DNA of 64,000 bases from Verrucomicrobiota bacterium (GTDB taxonomy: Bacteria; Verrucomicrobiota; Verrucomicrobiia; CAIQCK01): positions 513,971 through 577,970 of the forward strand of contig JACRJX010000029.1 of NCBI GenBank assembly GCA_016235595.1, read 5' to 3'. Shown piece by piece: positions 49,640-60,249 of the stretch (position 1 is the first letter of the stretch; every line of letters starts with the position of its first letter). The notes under the pieces were generated by a model that saw nothing but the letters and a program-made list of their open reading frames with translations, made no database searches and was not told the DNA's origin. The translations under genes were made by a program, and so were the position numbers.

Positions 49640-52600
49640 TTATGTCGTCTCCGCCCAGTCCGCGCACAGCAGCTCCGCCTGTAGCAGCACCGTCTTGACG
49701 GCTTCGTCCTGAAGATCGGGCGGATAGCCGTATTTGTTCAGGATGCGCTTCACCATGACGCGTATCTTCGCTCGTGCGCCCTCGCGCAGTGTCCAGTCAA
49801 TCGTCACGCTCTTCCGCACCCGGGTGATGAGTTCAGTGGCGATGACCTTCAGTTTCTGGTCTCCCATCACCTGCACGGCGGATTCGTTGGCGGCGAGGGC
49901 GTCATAGAACGCAACTTCGTCGTCGGTCAATCCGAGGTCTTGGCCGCGCTGCGCAGCCGCCTCCATTTCCTTCGCCAATTTGATGAGTTCCTCGATGACT
50001 TCCTGTGTGGCGATGGCACGGTTGTGGTAGGCGTTGAGTGTCTTCTTGAGCTTTTCCGAGAACAGTTGCGACTGCACGAGGTTCCGCTTCGAGCGCACCC
50101 GAATCTCGTCCTTGAGCAGCTTCTCCAGCAGTTCGGCGGCGACGTTCTTATGCTTCAGGCCGCGCACTTCCGCCAGAAACCGATCATCGAGGATGCTGAT
50201 GTCGGGTTTGGGTAGTCCGGCGGCGGTGAACACATCAATCACCTGTCCCTCGGTCACAATGGCTTTCGAGACAAGCTGCCGCACCGCGGCATTGAGTTGG
50301 TCGGGTGTCTTGTGGCTGCCTATGCTCTGCTTGTTTAGTGCCGCCTGGATGGCTTGGAAGAAACTCACGTCATCACGAATCTCGGCCGCCTCATCACTCG
50401 CTGCGCAGAGCGCGAAGGCGCGGGACAACTCAGTCACCACTTGCACAAAACGCCTCTTGCCGTCCTCCTGCTCGAGGATGTGCTGTTGTCCGGCAGGGAT
50501 AAGCGCCAGCCGTTCCGCTGGCTTTCCCGTCGTCCACTTCTTCCAACTGAATCCATGCAGCATGTCGGAGGCGACGCCATGCTTTTCCAGCATCACCGCG
50601 ATGGCCTGCTTTGTGTCGTAGGTTGGCGCGCCCTTGCCGCCGCTCTGTGTGTAGACGGCGAGCGCGTGCTTCAGTTGATCGGCGAGACCGAGGTAATCCA
50701 CCACCAAACCACCCGGCTTGTCGCGGAACACACGATTTACTCGCGCGATGGCCTGCATGAGACCGTGACCTTGCATCGGTTTGTCGGCATACATCGTATG
50801 CAGGCAGGGCGCGTCAAAGCCCGTCAACCACATGTCGCGCACGATCACGATTCGGAACGGGTCTTTGCTGTCCTTGAAACGGTTCGCCAGCTTGCGGCGC
50901 TTCTCCTTGTTACGGATGTGCGGCTGCCACTCGGGACCGTCGTCGGCGCTGCCGGTCATCACCACCTTGAGCACACAGTCCCTGCCCTTTTCAGACTCCG
51001 GGTCGTCATCTTTGGCACCAGCCCAATCCGGCCGCAGCTTGATGAGCGCCTCGTAGAGGTCCACACAGATGCGGCGGCTCATGCATACGATCATCGCCTT
51101 GCCGTCCATCGCTTCCCAGCGTTTCTCGAAATGCTGCACCAAGTCGGCGGCAATGAGCTTGATGCGCTTCGGATCGCCTACCAACGCTTCCAGCGCAGCC
51201 CACTTGGTCTTGAGCTTCTCCTTGTGGGTCAGCTCCTCGCCTTCGGTGATTTCCTCAAACTCCTCATCGATCTTCGGCAGTTCCGCCGCGTTCAAACCCA
51301 GCTTGGCGATGCGGCTCTCGTAGTAGATCGGCACCGTGGCCTTGTCGGCGACGGAGCGCTGAATGTCGTAGATGCTGATGTAATCGCCGAACACCGCCCG
51401 CGTATTCGCGTCGGTCTTTTCAATGGGCGTGCCGGTGAAGCCGATGAATGACGCATTCGGCAGCGCGTCGCGGATGTTCACCGCCAGGCCGTGCGCGATA
51501 TAGCTCGTGCCGTCCTTCCGCTTCACGACGTGCGAACCGAACTCATACTGGCTTCGATGCGCCTCGTCGGCGATGACGATAATGTTCTTCCGATCCGACA
51601 ACTTCTTAAAACGTTCGCCCTTTTTCTCCGGGATGAACTTCTGGATCGTCGTGAAGATCACACCGCCGCTCGCCACCGCCAGCAGTTCGCGCAACCGATC
51701 CCGGCTCTCGGCCTGCACCGGCGTCTGTCCAAGAATGGCATGGCACCGTTGAAACTGGCCAAAAAGCTGGTCGTCCAGGTCGTTCCGGTCTGTCAACAAC
51801 ACTAACGTCGGGTTTTGCATGGCCGGATGCCGCACAACGCGCCCCGCGTAGAAAAGCATTGAGAAGCTCTTGCCGCTGCCCTGCGTGTGCCAGACCACAC
51901 CTGCGCGACGGTCGCCCGGCTTGCCGCCGTGCATCCGGCCCGCCCAATAGCCGCCCGCCTCTTCGCGCACCACGCCGCCCTGGCTCATGCCGCTGGCGCG
52001 CACCGTCTCCTCCACCGCCGCGTTCACTGCGTGGAACTGATGATAGCCCGCGATGATCTTGTTCAGCGCGCCGCTGTCCGGGTCTTCCTCGAAGACAAGA
52101 AAATGCAGCAGCAGCTTGAGGAAACGCTCCTTCTCGAACACGCCGTAAATCAGTGTCTGAAGTTCGAGCGTAGCGCGTTGCCGCTGTTGCCCCTCACCCC
52201 CGGCCCCTCTCCCAGAGGTTGAGGGGAGGTGATTGGCGATTTCTTGAAGCACCGCCTCGGTGTCGTTCAGCACCCGCTCATTCTGAAAACGAAGCACAGT
52301 CAGGCCCTGCGATTTGAGATAGGCATCACGCTTGGCATCATGCTTCTTTCCCGCGGCGGTTTGGTGGGGTTCGCCGTCACATTCGACGACCAGCTTTGCC
52401 TCGTTGCAGAAGAAGTCGCAGATGTATTCCCCGAACTGATGCTGCCGCCTGAACTTCGCGGCGCAGAGTTGCCGATCTCGCAGCAACTCCCACAGCAGCG
52501 ATTCCGCTGGTGTCTGATTCTTCCTCAACTCCCGCGCTTTGTTGACGAGGCCCGCAAACTCAAACCCTCCACGATAGCTCCCTCTCCCGCTGGGAGAGGG

Positions 52601-53290
52601 CTGCGGTGAGGGTGGCGGGGAATCGGAATCGATTTCCCGCCACACTTTGAACCATTCCTGATTCGCCGTGAGCGAACCGATGCGCGCCTGCACGCCGTCG
52701 CTCACCACCAACACCGCGTTGTATTGCAGCAGCGAGGGAATCTCCGCCTTGTAGGTTTGCAACTGTGCGTAAGCGCTCCAAATCGTTGCGTTCTCATCCG
52801 CCGCGTTCTTCAACTCGATCACGCCCAGCGGCAGGCCGTTCACAAAGACTACGATGTCAGGCCGTCGGCTGTATTGCCCCTCCACCACGGCAAACTGGTT
52901 TGCGGCAAACCAATCATTCGCCCGCACATCGGCGAAATCCAGCAACCGTACCCGGTCCCCTGCGATGGTTCCGTCCTTCCGCCGATACTCCACCTCCACG
53001 CCATCGCGCAGCATCAGGTGCAAAGCGCGGTTTGTCTGCGCCAGCGACGGCGTCGCCGCCCGCAACACCTTCCGCAGAGCTTCCTCGCGCGCCTCGTCAG
53101 GAATCCCTGGATTCAGCCGCTGGATGGCCTCGTGCAACCGCTCCACCAGTACCACATCGCCAAACGTCTCCCGCTCCGCCGTCGGTTCACCGGGTGCCAT
53201 TTGTTCCCCGTGCCCGATTGAGTAGCCCAACTCCCCAAACCAAGTCAGGGCTGCTTTTTCGACAACGGATTCGTCGAAGTTCGCACTCAT
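49640..53290 (-). CDS. hsdR: type I restriction endonuclease subunit R with inserted DUF559 domain
   Basis: About 1216 aa. Own nuclease domain [21 protein letters not shown] (PD-ExK), helicase Walker [19 protein letters not shown] box [13 protein letters not shown]-like [11 protein letters not shown] and C-terminal helical domain. Residues about 225-375 do not belong to Hsd[15 protein letters not shown], then a DUF559/Vsr-like domain ([49 protein letters not shown]), then [12 protein letters not shown]. The flanking peptides are encoded by palindromic repeats. The frame stays open through the insert. Cuts unmodified DNA after ATP-driven translocation with HsdM and HsdS. Confidence 0.93.
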   Translation of the reverse strand: MSANFDESVVEKAALTWFGELGYSIGHGEQMAPGEPTAERETFGDVVLVERLHEAIQRLNPGIPDEAREEALRKVLRAATPSLAQTNRALHLMLRDGVEVEYRRKDGTIAGDRVRLLDFADVRANDWFAANQFAVVEGQYSRRPDIVVFVNGLPLGVIELKNAADENATIWSAYAQLQTYKAEIPSLLQYNAVLVVSDGVQARIGSLTANQEWFKVWREIDSDSPPPSPQPSPSGRGSYRGGFEFAGLVNKARELRKNQTPAESLLWELLRDRQLCAAKFRRQHQFGEYICDFFCNEAKLVVECDGEPHQTAAGKKHDAKRDAYLKSQGLTVLRFQNERVLNDTEAVLQEIANHLPSTSGRGAGGEGQQRQRATLELQTLIYGVFEKERFLKLLLHFLVFEEDPDSGALNKIIAGYHQFHAVNAAVEETVRASGMSQGGVVREEAGGYWAGRMHGGKPGDRRAGVVWHTQGSGKSFSMLFYAGRVVRHPAMQNPTLVLLTDRNDLDDQLFGQFQRCHAILGQTPVQAESRDRLRELLAVASGGVIFTTIQKFIPEKKGERFKKLSDRKNIIVIADEAHRSQYEFGSHVVKRKDGTSYIAHGLAVNIRDALPNASFIGFTGTPIEKTDANTRAVFGDYISIYDIQRSVADKATVPIYYESRIAKLGLNAAELPKIDEEFEEITEGEELTHKEKLKTKWAALEALVGDPKRIKLIAADLVQHFEKRWEAMDGKAMIVCMSRRICVDLYEALIKLRPDWAGAKDDDPESEKGRDCVLKVVMTGSADDGPEWQPHIRNKEKRRKLANRFKDSKDPFRIVIVRDMWLTGFDAPCLHTMYADKPMQGHGLMQAIARVNRVFRDKPGGLVVDYLGLADQLKHALAVYTQSGGKGAPTYDTKQAIAVMLEKHGVASDMLHGFSWKKWTTGKPAERLALIPAGQQHILEQEDGKRRFVQVVTELSRAFALCAASDEAAEIRDDVSFFQAIQAALNKQSIGSHKTPDQLNAAVRQLVSKAIVTEGQVIDVFTAAGLPKPDISILDDRFLAEVRGLKHKNVAAELLEKLLKDEIRVRSKRNLVQSQLFSEKLKKTLNAYHNRAIATQEVIEELIKLAKEMEAAAQRGQDLGLTDDEVAFYDALAANESAVQVMGDQKLKVIATELITRVRKSVTIDWTLREGARAKIRVMVKRILNKYGYPPDLQDEAVKTVLLQAELLCADWAETT
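52195..52235. repeat. REP-like palindromic repeat, inside hsdR (3' flank of DUF559)
   Basis: Plus strand CCCCTCACCCCCGGCCCC then TCTCCCAGAGGTTGAGGGG; same family as the copies at 52570, 58545 and 59000. Translated as [10 protein letters not shown] on the coding strand. Confidence 0.7.
52570..52615. repeat. REP-like palindromic repeat, inside hsdR (5' flank of DUF559)
   Basis: Plus strand CTCCCTCTCCCGCTGGGAGAGGG followed by GGTGAGGGT, written here in parts; translated as [11 protein letters not shown] on the coding strand. Confidence 0.7.
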
Positions 53291-53315
53291 CAACAGTTCT
53301 CGATTCTAGCCACGT

Positions 53316-54302
53316 TTATCCCGCCTCCACTTCGTCATCTCCGTATGCCGTCGGAAGTGATTGGATGCGTGGTCGGAACGTCGCATTGAACCGTTCCAAG
53401 GTTTCAGCCAACCACTTGTGCTGCTCAGGCCACGTTTTGGAGTCCTTGATGCTGGAGTTTGGCCGCATCAGGAGAATGCGAGAGGTTTCCTTCTCCGGCA
53501 ACTCGCGCCAATCCAAAGTGTGACCAATTTCCTTTTCGATTTTTGCCTTGTCAGCCTCGAGTTGCTTGAAATGCCGTTTGGCGTCCGCCCCCTGCATATA
53601 CACCTCGACGGCGATGCGTTCTTCCAGCGTATTGATGGTTGCTGCCATGTTGAAATTGGATCGGCCGATGGAAACGTTTAGCCAGTGCTGTGGATGGGCT
53701 TTCTGTGGCTTCAGGCTGCTTTTCTGCTCGGCAAGCACTTCTCTCAACGCCTGCCAGTAAACCTGCTGAAGCTGTTTCGTCTCGGTAACAACTCCGCCAC
53801 CCCCGCCACTGCTTTTGCCTTTGATCCAGTCATTCGGTTTGCAGACAACATTGAACTTCGGCGCAATTGGCGAATTTCCGATTCGCCACAATTCGATCTC
53901 CAAGCCGAAACAACTAATGTTCTCGCCGGTGATTTCGTTGAGCCAGTCCAGCGCCGCTCGATGCTCGTCGGTGAAGCGTTCTGCAATCCACACAATTGTG
54001 ACAGCATCCAGTCCTGCGGCATAGGTCATCAATTGGCCCAAATGCGTATGATCCGTTTTTTCCAGTTGGTTTTCGATTAGTACCAGCGTCCCGTCGGTCG
54101 TGTCCTTGCAGACAATATCAGCACGATATGGTCCAACGCCCTTTTCCTGCGCTTCCAGTTCCAAATCCATTCCCAGCGTATCGGCAAGCAAAGATATGTT
54201 GTCATCCTGTGCCAGCCAGGGCGTGAAGTAGCCGGACTCACTGAGCCAGACTTTCCGAAGATCGACCTGCTGCATACGACCGAGGGACGTTGAATTGCTC
54301 AT
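53316..54302 (-). CDS. DUF4268-type nuclease-like protein
   Basis: 328 aa. N-terminal PD-(D/E)xK-like core GVGPYRADIVCKDTTDGTLVLIENQLEKTDHTHLGQLMTYAAGL; C-terminal DUF4268-like domain (VSIGRSNFNMAATINTLEERIAVEVYM). Cargo gene between the hsdR fragment and full hsdR, start overlapping the fragment's stop. Probably an accessory defence gene. Confidence 0.8.
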   Translation of the reverse strand: MSNSTSLGRMQQVDLRKVWLSESGYFTPWLAQDDNISLLADTLGMDLELEAQEKGVGPYRADIVCKDTTDGTLVLIENQLEKTDHTHLGQLMTYAAGLDAVTIVWIAERFTDEHRAALDWLNEITGENISCFGLEIELWRIGNSPIAPKFNVVCKPNDWIKGKSSGGGGGVVTETKQLQQVYWQALREVLAEQKSSLKPQKAHPQHWLNVSIGRSNFNMAATINTLEERIAVEVYMQGADAKRHFKQLEADKAKIEKEIGHTLDWRELPEKETSRILLMRPNSSIKDSKTWPEQHKWLAETLERFNATFRPRIQSLPTAYGDDEVEAG

Positions 54303-54412
54303 CTTTGCTCCTTTTCGAAAAACTGCTTGGTCAAGCCGGTCTTATTAGTGACGCCCAACTCCCCGAACCATGTCAGGGCGGCGTCTTCGACGATGGATTC
54401 GGTGAAGGTCAT
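54299..54412 (-). pseudogene. duplicated 5' end of hsdR
   Basis: 37 codons starting [20 protein letters not shown], clearly related to the N-terminus of the intact HsdR ([19 protein letters not shown]), then unrelated residues and a TGA that overlaps the start of the DUF4268 gene. A leftover of gene insertion by recombination. Confidence 0.75.
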
Positions 54413-55482
54413 GAGGTGGGATGGTCAATTTCGTCCGCATCGCCCAAGAACCTGTGAAAGTCTTTAAGTTGATTGAAACTCAAGACGCGTGTCTTGTTGC
54501 TAAGCCGACGCTGCAAAACCGACCTGATACGCTGACGAGACGTCTGATCGGGGTTGACGACAATAAGCAACTTCAGCGGTTTGGGCGTTTCTTCAACTGT
54601 CAGCAGTGCTTGGACGGGCAAGTCCGTCTCTGGAAGTGAATACCCAATGAAAATCAAAGCGTTCGCGTTCATGAGCGCCTTTCGCGCCGCTCGCCATACA
54701 GGAACATAGACTCCTGACCGCGTCGGTTTGTTCCACTCGGGGGGTGCGATTTCGAATTTTAATCGCCCGTTCTGGTGCCACCAACGTTTTCGCAATTCGA
54801 GTCTTGATGGTTTTCTGTCCTGTGGAACCGGAAACCAATTCATGGACCCATGTAACTTAAGCAACTGAATGGTGCGACTTGGATACATTGGCCGATTCCG
54901 TGCATCTTTACAGGCCCAGTATCTCGTGCCCACACCGCGCCTGCCTTGTGTGTAGGTCGGAACACCATACCCTGTGCGAGGATTCCATTTTCCAGCTCCA
55001 AACTGCATTAGGGCGTGGTCAATGAGCCAATCGTAGTTGAAACTCAAGATCGCATCGGTGTTGGCGAGATGTTCAACAAGTCGCTGGTGATATTTGCAGC
55101 GTGGTTCACGACCGACCGATTCGTCCAGCAAAGCAGCGAGCACTTGAAGAAAGTCGTCGCGCATTCTCTGGTAACGATTAGTCGGCGGTCGTCCTTGGAA
55201 ACGGTAATCATCAAGTACATGTGAGAGTTGCTCCAATCGTGTGAGATAACCCTCCATCGTAAGGGAAAAATTACTCCCGAAAGTTCTCACCACATCGGAT
55301 ATTAAAGTGTCCAAAAGAATTTTCGGTTTGTTGGCGCTCAGACGCTGGGCCTGGGTGAAAAAATCCCGATCCAGCGGAGGCATGGCGCCCGCTGTGTTCT
55401 CGACAAACTCCGCACCGCGTGTCGCACCAGCGCCCAACAGAATGATGGTCCTGCCTTTGAAGCCTATATGTTTGATCCTCAT
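54409..55482 (-). CDS. SIR2-like protein
   Basis: 357 aa from MRIKHIGFKG. NAD-binding motif IILLGAGATRGAEF, then ILSFNYDWLIDHAL, LLKLHGSMNWF and ALIFIGYSLPETD, the pattern of SIR2_2-type domains found in NAD-depleting defence proteins. Zinc cysteines of protein deacetylases are absent. Longer frame upstream is the hsdS remnant read in another frame. Confidence 0.85.
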   Translation of the reverse strand: MRIKHIGFKGRTIILLGAGATRGAEFVENTAGAMPPLDRDFFTQAQRLSANKPKILLDTLISDVVRTFGSNFSLTMEGYLTRLEQLSHVLDDYRFQGRPPTNRYQRMRDDFLQVLAALLDESVGREPRCKYHQRLVEHLANTDAILSFNYDWLIDHALMQFGAGKWNPRTGYGVPTYTQGRRGVGTRYWACKDARNRPMYPSRTIQLLKLHGSMNWFPVPQDRKPSRLELRKRWWHQNGRLKFEIAPPEWNKPTRSGVYVPVWRAARKALMNANALIFIGYSLPETDLPVQALLTVEETPKPLKLLIVVNPDQTSRQRIRSVLQRRLSNKTRVLSFNQLKDFHRFLGDADEIDHPTS

Positions 55483-55571
55483 GATAAAGAGATCGGCACT
55501 TTCACCTTCCCGCTCAGCAGCTTCGGCAGCTGCGTGTCGCGCAGGGTGGCGAGCGTGCGGGATGGGATCAC
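55479..55571 (-). pseudogene. duplicated 3' end of hsdS
   Basis: Translates SRTLATLRDTQLPKLLSGKVKVPISL, nearly identical to the C-terminus of the intact HsdS (SRTLATLRDTLLPKLLSGKVSVG). Lies between the zinc-ribbon gene and the SIR2 gene and ends at the SIR2 start. Confidence 0.75.
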
Positions 55572-56524
55572 TGTTTAGCCTCCAGTGAGCGGAACAGTTC
55601 ATGTCCGAGATGGTGCAGACGAGCTACAAGCTCGCGAACCTCAGGGACAGCGATTGAGACTTTGTGACCGAGCAGTGACTGCGAATCGCCCGTTGCCGTC
55701 AGATAATCCTCGTCCACCACGCTCATCTTGTGCGCCAACAAGTGCCGCTTTTGAAAGGCACGCAGAACGCGCGTCCAGTCCGCAGACGCCGCTGTTGCGG
55801 CGAAGTCCAAACCGAACTGCTCCTTCACGCGGTCGCGCGCGGCCGCGATATTCTGGAACCGAATCTCAGTAGCCTTATCGGGTTTCGCGGCCTTTGGCGC
55901 AAACACCCGGCATGTCTCTCTGCCAAAGCCATCGAAAGCGGATACGCAGTCCTCCAATGCGTTCTCGATAAGATGTTGAGCAACTTGCGGCTCTTGGGCT
56001 TCAGCCACGGCCAAGAGCTTCTGCACAAGTTCGAGGTTCTTGTTGAGAATCTGTAGCGAATTGTGAACGCCACAATCGGGGCAAAAACCAAACACCCCGT
56101 AAATCGCATAACGAAGGGTGCATTTCTCGCATACAACTTCGGTCTCCAACTTCTTCTCTCGGTAATACCTGATCGGCGTCGGCCTCCCAGTGACCTTCAT
56201 GCTGATACCGATGCCGAAGCCTCCAAGTGGCCGATGGTCGAACTCCAGTGACTTCAGGTCCTTCAAGAGAGCGCCCGTGACTTCCCGGGTCACAATAGAC
56301 TTTGCATACGTAATCTGTGCCTTCGTCAAAAACTCGTTGGACCCCGCAGTGTAGCCGCAGTATGGGCAATGCGTTGGCAAGTTGTTGCCCTTTAGGCCAG
56401 TTCCAGGCTGGAGCTTGAAGTAGCCTTCGCACTTCTGCTTCGGACACTCACGTCCAACGAAACCCTCTTCGTCAGCGGGGAACGAAATGCTAAACTTCGA
56501 GCGGAGATTCCGTAGGTGTCTCAC
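55568..56524 (-). CDS. zinc-ribbon protein of unknown function
   Basis: 318 aa from GTG 56524, which overlaps the hsdS stop (GTGA). Cys pairs CPKQKCEGYF, CPYCG, CEKC and CPDCG form two zinc ribbons; the rest is helical (LVQKLLAVAEAQEPQVAQHLIENALEDCVSAFDGFGRE). Accessory gene of the restriction locus, role unknown. Confidence 0.7.
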   Translation of the reverse strand: MRHLRNLRSKFSISFPADEEGFVGRECPKQKCEGYFKLQPGTGLKGNNLPTHCPYCGYTAGSNEFLTKAQITYAKSIVTREVTGALLKDLKSLEFDHRPLGGFGIGISMKVTGRPTPIRYYREKKLETEVVCEKCTLRYAIYGVFGFCPDCGVHNSLQILNKNLELVQKLLAVAEAQEPQVAQHLIENALEDCVSAFDGFGRETCRVFAPKAAKPDKATEIRFQNIAAARDRVKEQFGLDFAATAASADWTRVLRAFQKRHLLAHKMSVVDEDYLTATGDSQSLLGHKVSIAVPEVRELVARLHHLGHELFRSLEAKQ

Positions 56525-57903
56525 GCCGACACCTCCTTGCTGACATGCCCCACGCTCACCTTTCCGCTCAGCAGCTTCGGCAGCAGCGTGTCGCGCAGAG
56601 TGGCGAGGGTGCGAGATTCGTGGAGGTTGGCGGCGACTTGCCTCATCCAAGCGCCTACAATCTCATCGAAACGTGCGAGCAACGGAGGTGGTGGAATGAC
56701 GAGCTGAAGCTGCCGCAGATATGTGACGGGCTGAGCAATGGATGGAACGCCAGTTGACGAAGTATTCGCGAGCAGACGGTGCTGTCCGTCAGGCGTCTTG
56801 AAATACAGGACGACGTAGAACGGCGAGATCTGCGCCCGGTCGCAACGCATGTAGAACTGGCGCTGTGAAATGACGTAGCGAGTGAACCGGGAAGATTCAG
56901 GTATCAGCGCGACCTGTCCGATGCTCCCCGCGTGGGTAAAGATCACATCTCCGCGCTGCACGTTGGAGCGCTGGAGTTGGTCAGCGTGTTGGTGCGTCAC
57001 GAAGTTGAACTCGGAATCGTTAAGCATCATTTCGTGGAGGTGCTGGCCGCTGATGACTGGGATTCCTTCGGGAACAAAGGTGGAAACTTTGATCGAAGAA
57101 CCAAATGGCCCCATCGCGACCCGCTCGGCAACTTCTTCGATTCGTTTGATCCTCCAGCCTTTCGGAATCGGGCCAAGCGCGGTTTCTTCGAAGTGTTCAG
57201 GAAAAAGGGCGGCGGTGGCTTTGTCGAGCCCGGCTGGCTGGCGGCCGTCGAGTTTGGCGCGGACGGGGTCGAAATCCACGAACCAGCTCTGGAACAGCGC
57301 CCGCGCCATCGCCTCCAGCGTCGCGTTCATCCGCCGGTTCAACTCGATCTTGTCGTCCAGCGCCCCAAGCACCGCCGCGATGGCTTTTTGCTCGGCGATT
57401 AGCGGAAAAGTCAGCTTGAATAGCCGCTGGTCGGAAAGACTCACGTAGTCTGCGACCATAGCGCCATGCGTCTTAACCGCGTCAAGGTTCGACTGAAACT
57501 CTGCTGATTTGAGCAAATAGAAAAGAAACCTCGGTTCTAATTGTTCTCGGTCGAGGGAACGCCAATAACAAACCTGCGGTGCAAATACCGATACTGGTTG
57601 CCCCGGGCGCATCATGCCGACACGACCAACGGTTCCCTTGGTGATGAAAGCCACGTCATACGCCTGAGTGAGCTTCGAACGAACTCGATCAGCAAACTCC
57701 GGACGAATATGGTCTTCGACTGCCGTGCTAATGTCACCGTCTCCAATATCACCGCCGCGAACGAAGGGAATACCAATCGGACCAAGTTCGGCGTTTCGGA
57801 CGCGATACCCATCATTGAGTGCTAGCACCCCACGACGAATCAGTTCGCCTACTTGCGTTTGCGGCCGCGAATGTGAAATCATACCAGCGTTTTGGAGACT
57901 CAA
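56521..57903 (-). CDS. hsdS: type I restriction specificity subunit
   Basis: 460 aa; TTG start overlapping the upstream stop, with GAAAGG before it (ATG 57882 is an alternative). Two target-recognition domains, each followed by a conserved helix: LIAEQKAIAAVLGALDDKIELNRRMNATLEAMARALFQSWFVDFDPVRAK and LLARFDEIVGAWMRQVAANLHESRTLATLRDTLLPKLLSG. Determines the DNA sequence recognised by the HsdR/M complex. Confidence 0.93.
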   Translation of the reverse strand: MSLQNAGMISHSRPQTQVGELIRRGVLALNDGYRVRNAELGPIGIPFVRGGDIGDGDISTAVEDHIRPEFADRVRSKLTQAYDVAFITKGTVGRVGMMRPGQPVSVFAPQVCYWRSLDREQLEPRFLFYLLKSAEFQSNLDAVKTHGAMVADYVSLSDQRLFKLTFPLIAEQKAIAAVLGALDDKIELNRRMNATLEAMARALFQSWFVDFDPVRAKLDGRQPAGLDKATAALFPEHFEETALGPIPKGWRIKRIEEVAERVAMGPFGSSIKVSTFVPEGIPVISGQHLHEMMLNDSEFNFVTHQHADQLQRSNVQRGDVIFTHAGSIGQVALIPESSRFTRYVISQRQFYMRCDRAQISPFYVVLYFKTPDGQHRLLANTSSTGVPSIAQPVTYLRQLQLVIPPPPLLARFDEIVGAWMRQVAANLHESRTLATLRDTLLPKLLSGKVSVGHVSKEVSA

Positions 57904-58472
57904 AGGCCTTTCAATAATGCCACACCAAATGTGTCGTGATCACCTGTTGGGCGATAAACCTCGAAATGAGTGACAAGGCTTGGGTCCGCTTCGACATGAT
58001 TTGTGTCGAGTCCATTTGCACGGGCGAACGAATCCCTGAGAACTGCCCAAGGGTCTTGCGGCTTTGTTTCTCCCGGGTCGCGGAAGAAGGCCAAGAACCA
58101 GTTTGTCCCATTGGGATTGATGCCCGAAATCTTTTTGAGGTCCTCGTGAACTTTCCCGACAGCAAAGTCGCCCGCTTCCACAAGTGTTGGGTGACCGCCA
58201 TTCACGGGTCGGAGCCAAAGGTCCACTCGTTTCGGCGCACCGACGGGACCGTGGTAAGGCATCTCATGGCGGATTTCGAGGTGTTGTAGCAACGGGCTCA
58301 TCAACAAGTGTTCATAGAGCGCTGTCACAATTCCCGTCTCATAAAAGGTGTTCACTGTTGGTCGGTATTTCTGCGAGCCGTCGCGACCAGAGGTCAGCAC
58401 AAACAAGCGCCCGGCAAGGGACTGAACCGCTGGTTTGACGAGAGAGAAGATGGTTTGAGAAATGTATGCCAT
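57900..58472 (-). CDS. RM-associated protein, possible PD-(D/E)xK fold
   Basis: 190 aa from MAYISQTIFSL. RHEMPYHGPVGAPKRVDLWLRPVNGGHPTLVEAGDF..GKVHEDLKKI resembles a D-x(n)-E-x-G/K nuclease core, but this is tentative. Located between hsdM and hsdS, overlapping hsdS by 4 nt, so co-translated with it. Confidence 0.65.
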   Translation of the reverse strand: MAYISQTIFSLVKPAVQSLAGRLFVLTSGRDGSQKYRPTVNTFYETGIVTALYEHLLMSPLLQHLEIRHEMPYHGPVGAPKRVDLWLRPVNGGHPTLVEAGDFAVGKVHEDLKKISGINPNGTNWFLAFFRDPGETKPQDPWAVLRDSFARANGLDTNHVEADPSLVTHFEVYRPTGDHDTFGVALLKGL

Positions 58473-58544
58473 TGCTTTGATCCAAGTCGCAGTTGCTAGA
58501 AGCCCAACCCTTTCAGGTTTGCTTGAATGGCAGTGCTGGCTTGA

Positions 58545-58595
58545 GGCCAGCAACCCTCACCCGGTGTCTCCCGAAGGGAGAGGAGTTTCGTGCGT
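58545..58595. repeat. REP-like palindromic repeat between hsdM and the next gene
   Basis: Plus strand CAACCCTCACCCGGTGTCTC then CCGAAGGGAGAGG; intergenic copy of the repeat family seen in hsdR and hsdM. Confidence 0.65.
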
Positions 58596-58617
58596 TCTCG
58601 AGTAAAGTGCCGTTTCA

Positions 58618-60249
58618 TCAGAATCCGAGTCCTTTGAGATTGGCGCGAATCTGTGCTTCCAGCCTGGCCGACTCTGCAAACTGCCCTTCCAACTCTGCGA
58701 TCAGCCGGGGCATTTTTTCGTCAAAGGGTTCGCCGTCGTCTTCGACTTCTTCAGCGCCGACGTAGCGGCCGGGTGTTAGCACGAAACCGTGTTCGGTGAT
58801 GAGTTTGAGGTCAGCCGATTTAGCGAAGCCAGCGACGTCGGCGTAGTCGCCTGAACCTTTATCGCCGCGCCACGCGTGGTAGGTGCCCGTGATTTTGTTG
58901 AGGTCGGCGTCGGTTAACTCGCGGTGAACGCGGTCGATGAGGGTACCGAGTTTGCGGGCGTCTATGAACAGCGTTTGCTTCCTTCGGTCGCGCAAACGGC
59001 CCTCACTTCGACCCTCTCCCCGTAGGAGAGGGTGACGCGAAGCGGCGGATGAGGGTTGCCCGGATTTGTTCCGGGCAATAAACCAGAGACAGACGGGGAT
59101 TTGCGTGCTGTAGAAGAGCTGACCGGGCATCGCAACCATGCAGTCCACAAGGTCGGCTTCGACAAGGGCTTTGCGGATGTCGCCTTCGCCGGACTGGTTG
59201 GAGGACATGCTGCCATTGGCGAGGATGAAGCCGGCCATGCCTTGGGGCGCGAGGTGGTGGATGAAGTGTTGCACCCAGGCAAAGTTGGCGTTGCCCTTCG
59301 GCGGAACGCCAAACTGCCACCGCACGTCGTCGTCCTTGCGGAACCAGTCGGAGTCGTTGAACGGCGGGTTGGCCAGGACGTAGTCGGCGCGGAGGTCGGG
59401 ATGAAGGTCGCGGCGGAATGTGTCGGCATGTTCGGGGCCAAAGTCCGCCTCAATGCCGCGCAGGGCGAGGTTCATCAAGGCCAAGCGGCGGGTGGTAGCG
59501 TTGCTCTCCTGGCCGTAGATGCTGATGTCGCCGAGCTTGCCGCCGTGGGCTTCGACGAACTTCTCCGACTGCACGAACATGCCGCCGGAGCCGCAGCAGG
59601 GGTCGTAGATGCGGCCCCTGTAGGGACCGAGCATTTCGACAAGGCAGCGCACGACGCACGACGGGGTGTAGAACTGGCCTCCGTTCTTGCCCTCGGCACT
59701 GGCGAACATGGTCAGGAAATACTCATAGACCCGACCCAAGATGTCTTTCGCCCGGTTCTCCTTGTCGCCGAGACCAATCGTCCCAATCAAATCAATCAAC
59801 TCGCCGAGCCGGTGCTTGTCGAGGCCGGGGCGGGCATATTCTTTGGGCAGGACGCCTTTGAGGCGAGGGTTGTCGCGCTCGATGGCAACCATCGCATCAT
59901 CCACGATCTTTCCGATGGTGGGTTGTTTCGCGCTGTTTTGCAGGTAGCTCCAGCGCGCCGCGGGAGGCACCCAGAAGACGTTCTCGGCTTTATATTCGTC
60001 CTGATCCTCGGGATTCGCGCCGGCGTAGTCGCCTTTGCCCTCGACGAGCTTGGCGTGGTGTTCCTCGAACGTGTCGGAGATGTATTTCAGGAAGATGAGG
60101 CCGAGGACGACGTGCTTGTATTCCGCCGCGTCCATGTTGTTGCGGAGCTTGTCGGCAGTGAGCCAGAGCTTGGCCTCAAAGCCGAGATTGGCGGCGGAGT
60201 CTTTGGCAGAGGCTTTCGCTGGTTTCTTGTTGGTGCTGGTTTTCGTCAT
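58618..60249 (-). CDS. hsdM: type I restriction DNA methyltransferase
   Basis: 543 aa from [13 protein letters not shown]-terminal HsdM_N ([36 protein letters not shown]), SAM motif [11 protein letters not shown] and catalytic [12 protein letters not shown]. Near the C-terminus [26 protein letters not shown] interrupts the conserved [19 protein letters not shown]; this segment is encoded by a palindromic repeat inserted in frame. Modifies adenines at the HsdS target. Confidence 0.94.
   Translation of the reverse strand: MTKTSTNKKPAKASAKDSAANLGFEAKLWLTADKLRNNMDAAEYKHVVLGLIFLKYISDTFEEHHAKLVEGKGDYAGANPEDQDEYKAENVFWVPPAARWSYLQNSAKQPTIGKIVDDAMVAIERDNPRLKGVLPKEYARPGLDKHRLGELIDLIGTIGLGDKENRAKDILGRVYEYFLTMFASAEGKNGGQFYTPSCVVRCLVEMLGPYRGRIYDPCCGSGGMFVQSEKFVEAHGGKLGDISIYGQESNATTRRLALMNLALRGIEADFGPEHADTFRRDLHPDLRADYVLANPPFNDSDWFRKDDDVRWQFGVPPKGNANFAWVQHFIHHLAPQGMAGFILANGSMSSNQSGEGDIRKALVEADLVDCMVAMPGQLFYSTQIPVCLWFIARNKSGQPSSAASRHPLLRGEGRSEGRLRDRRKQTLFIDARKLGTLIDRVHRELTDADLNKITGTYHAWRGDKGSGDYADVAGFAKSADLKLITEHGFVLTPGRYVGAEEVEDDGEPFDEKMPRLIAELEGQFAESARLEAQIRANLKGLGF
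58985..59065. repeat. REP-like palindromic repeat inserted in frame in hsdM
   Basis: Plus strand GCCCTCACTTCGACCCTCTC then CCCGTAGGAGAGGG and GGATGAGGGT; adds about 25 residues to HsdM without breaking the frame. Confidence 0.75.
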
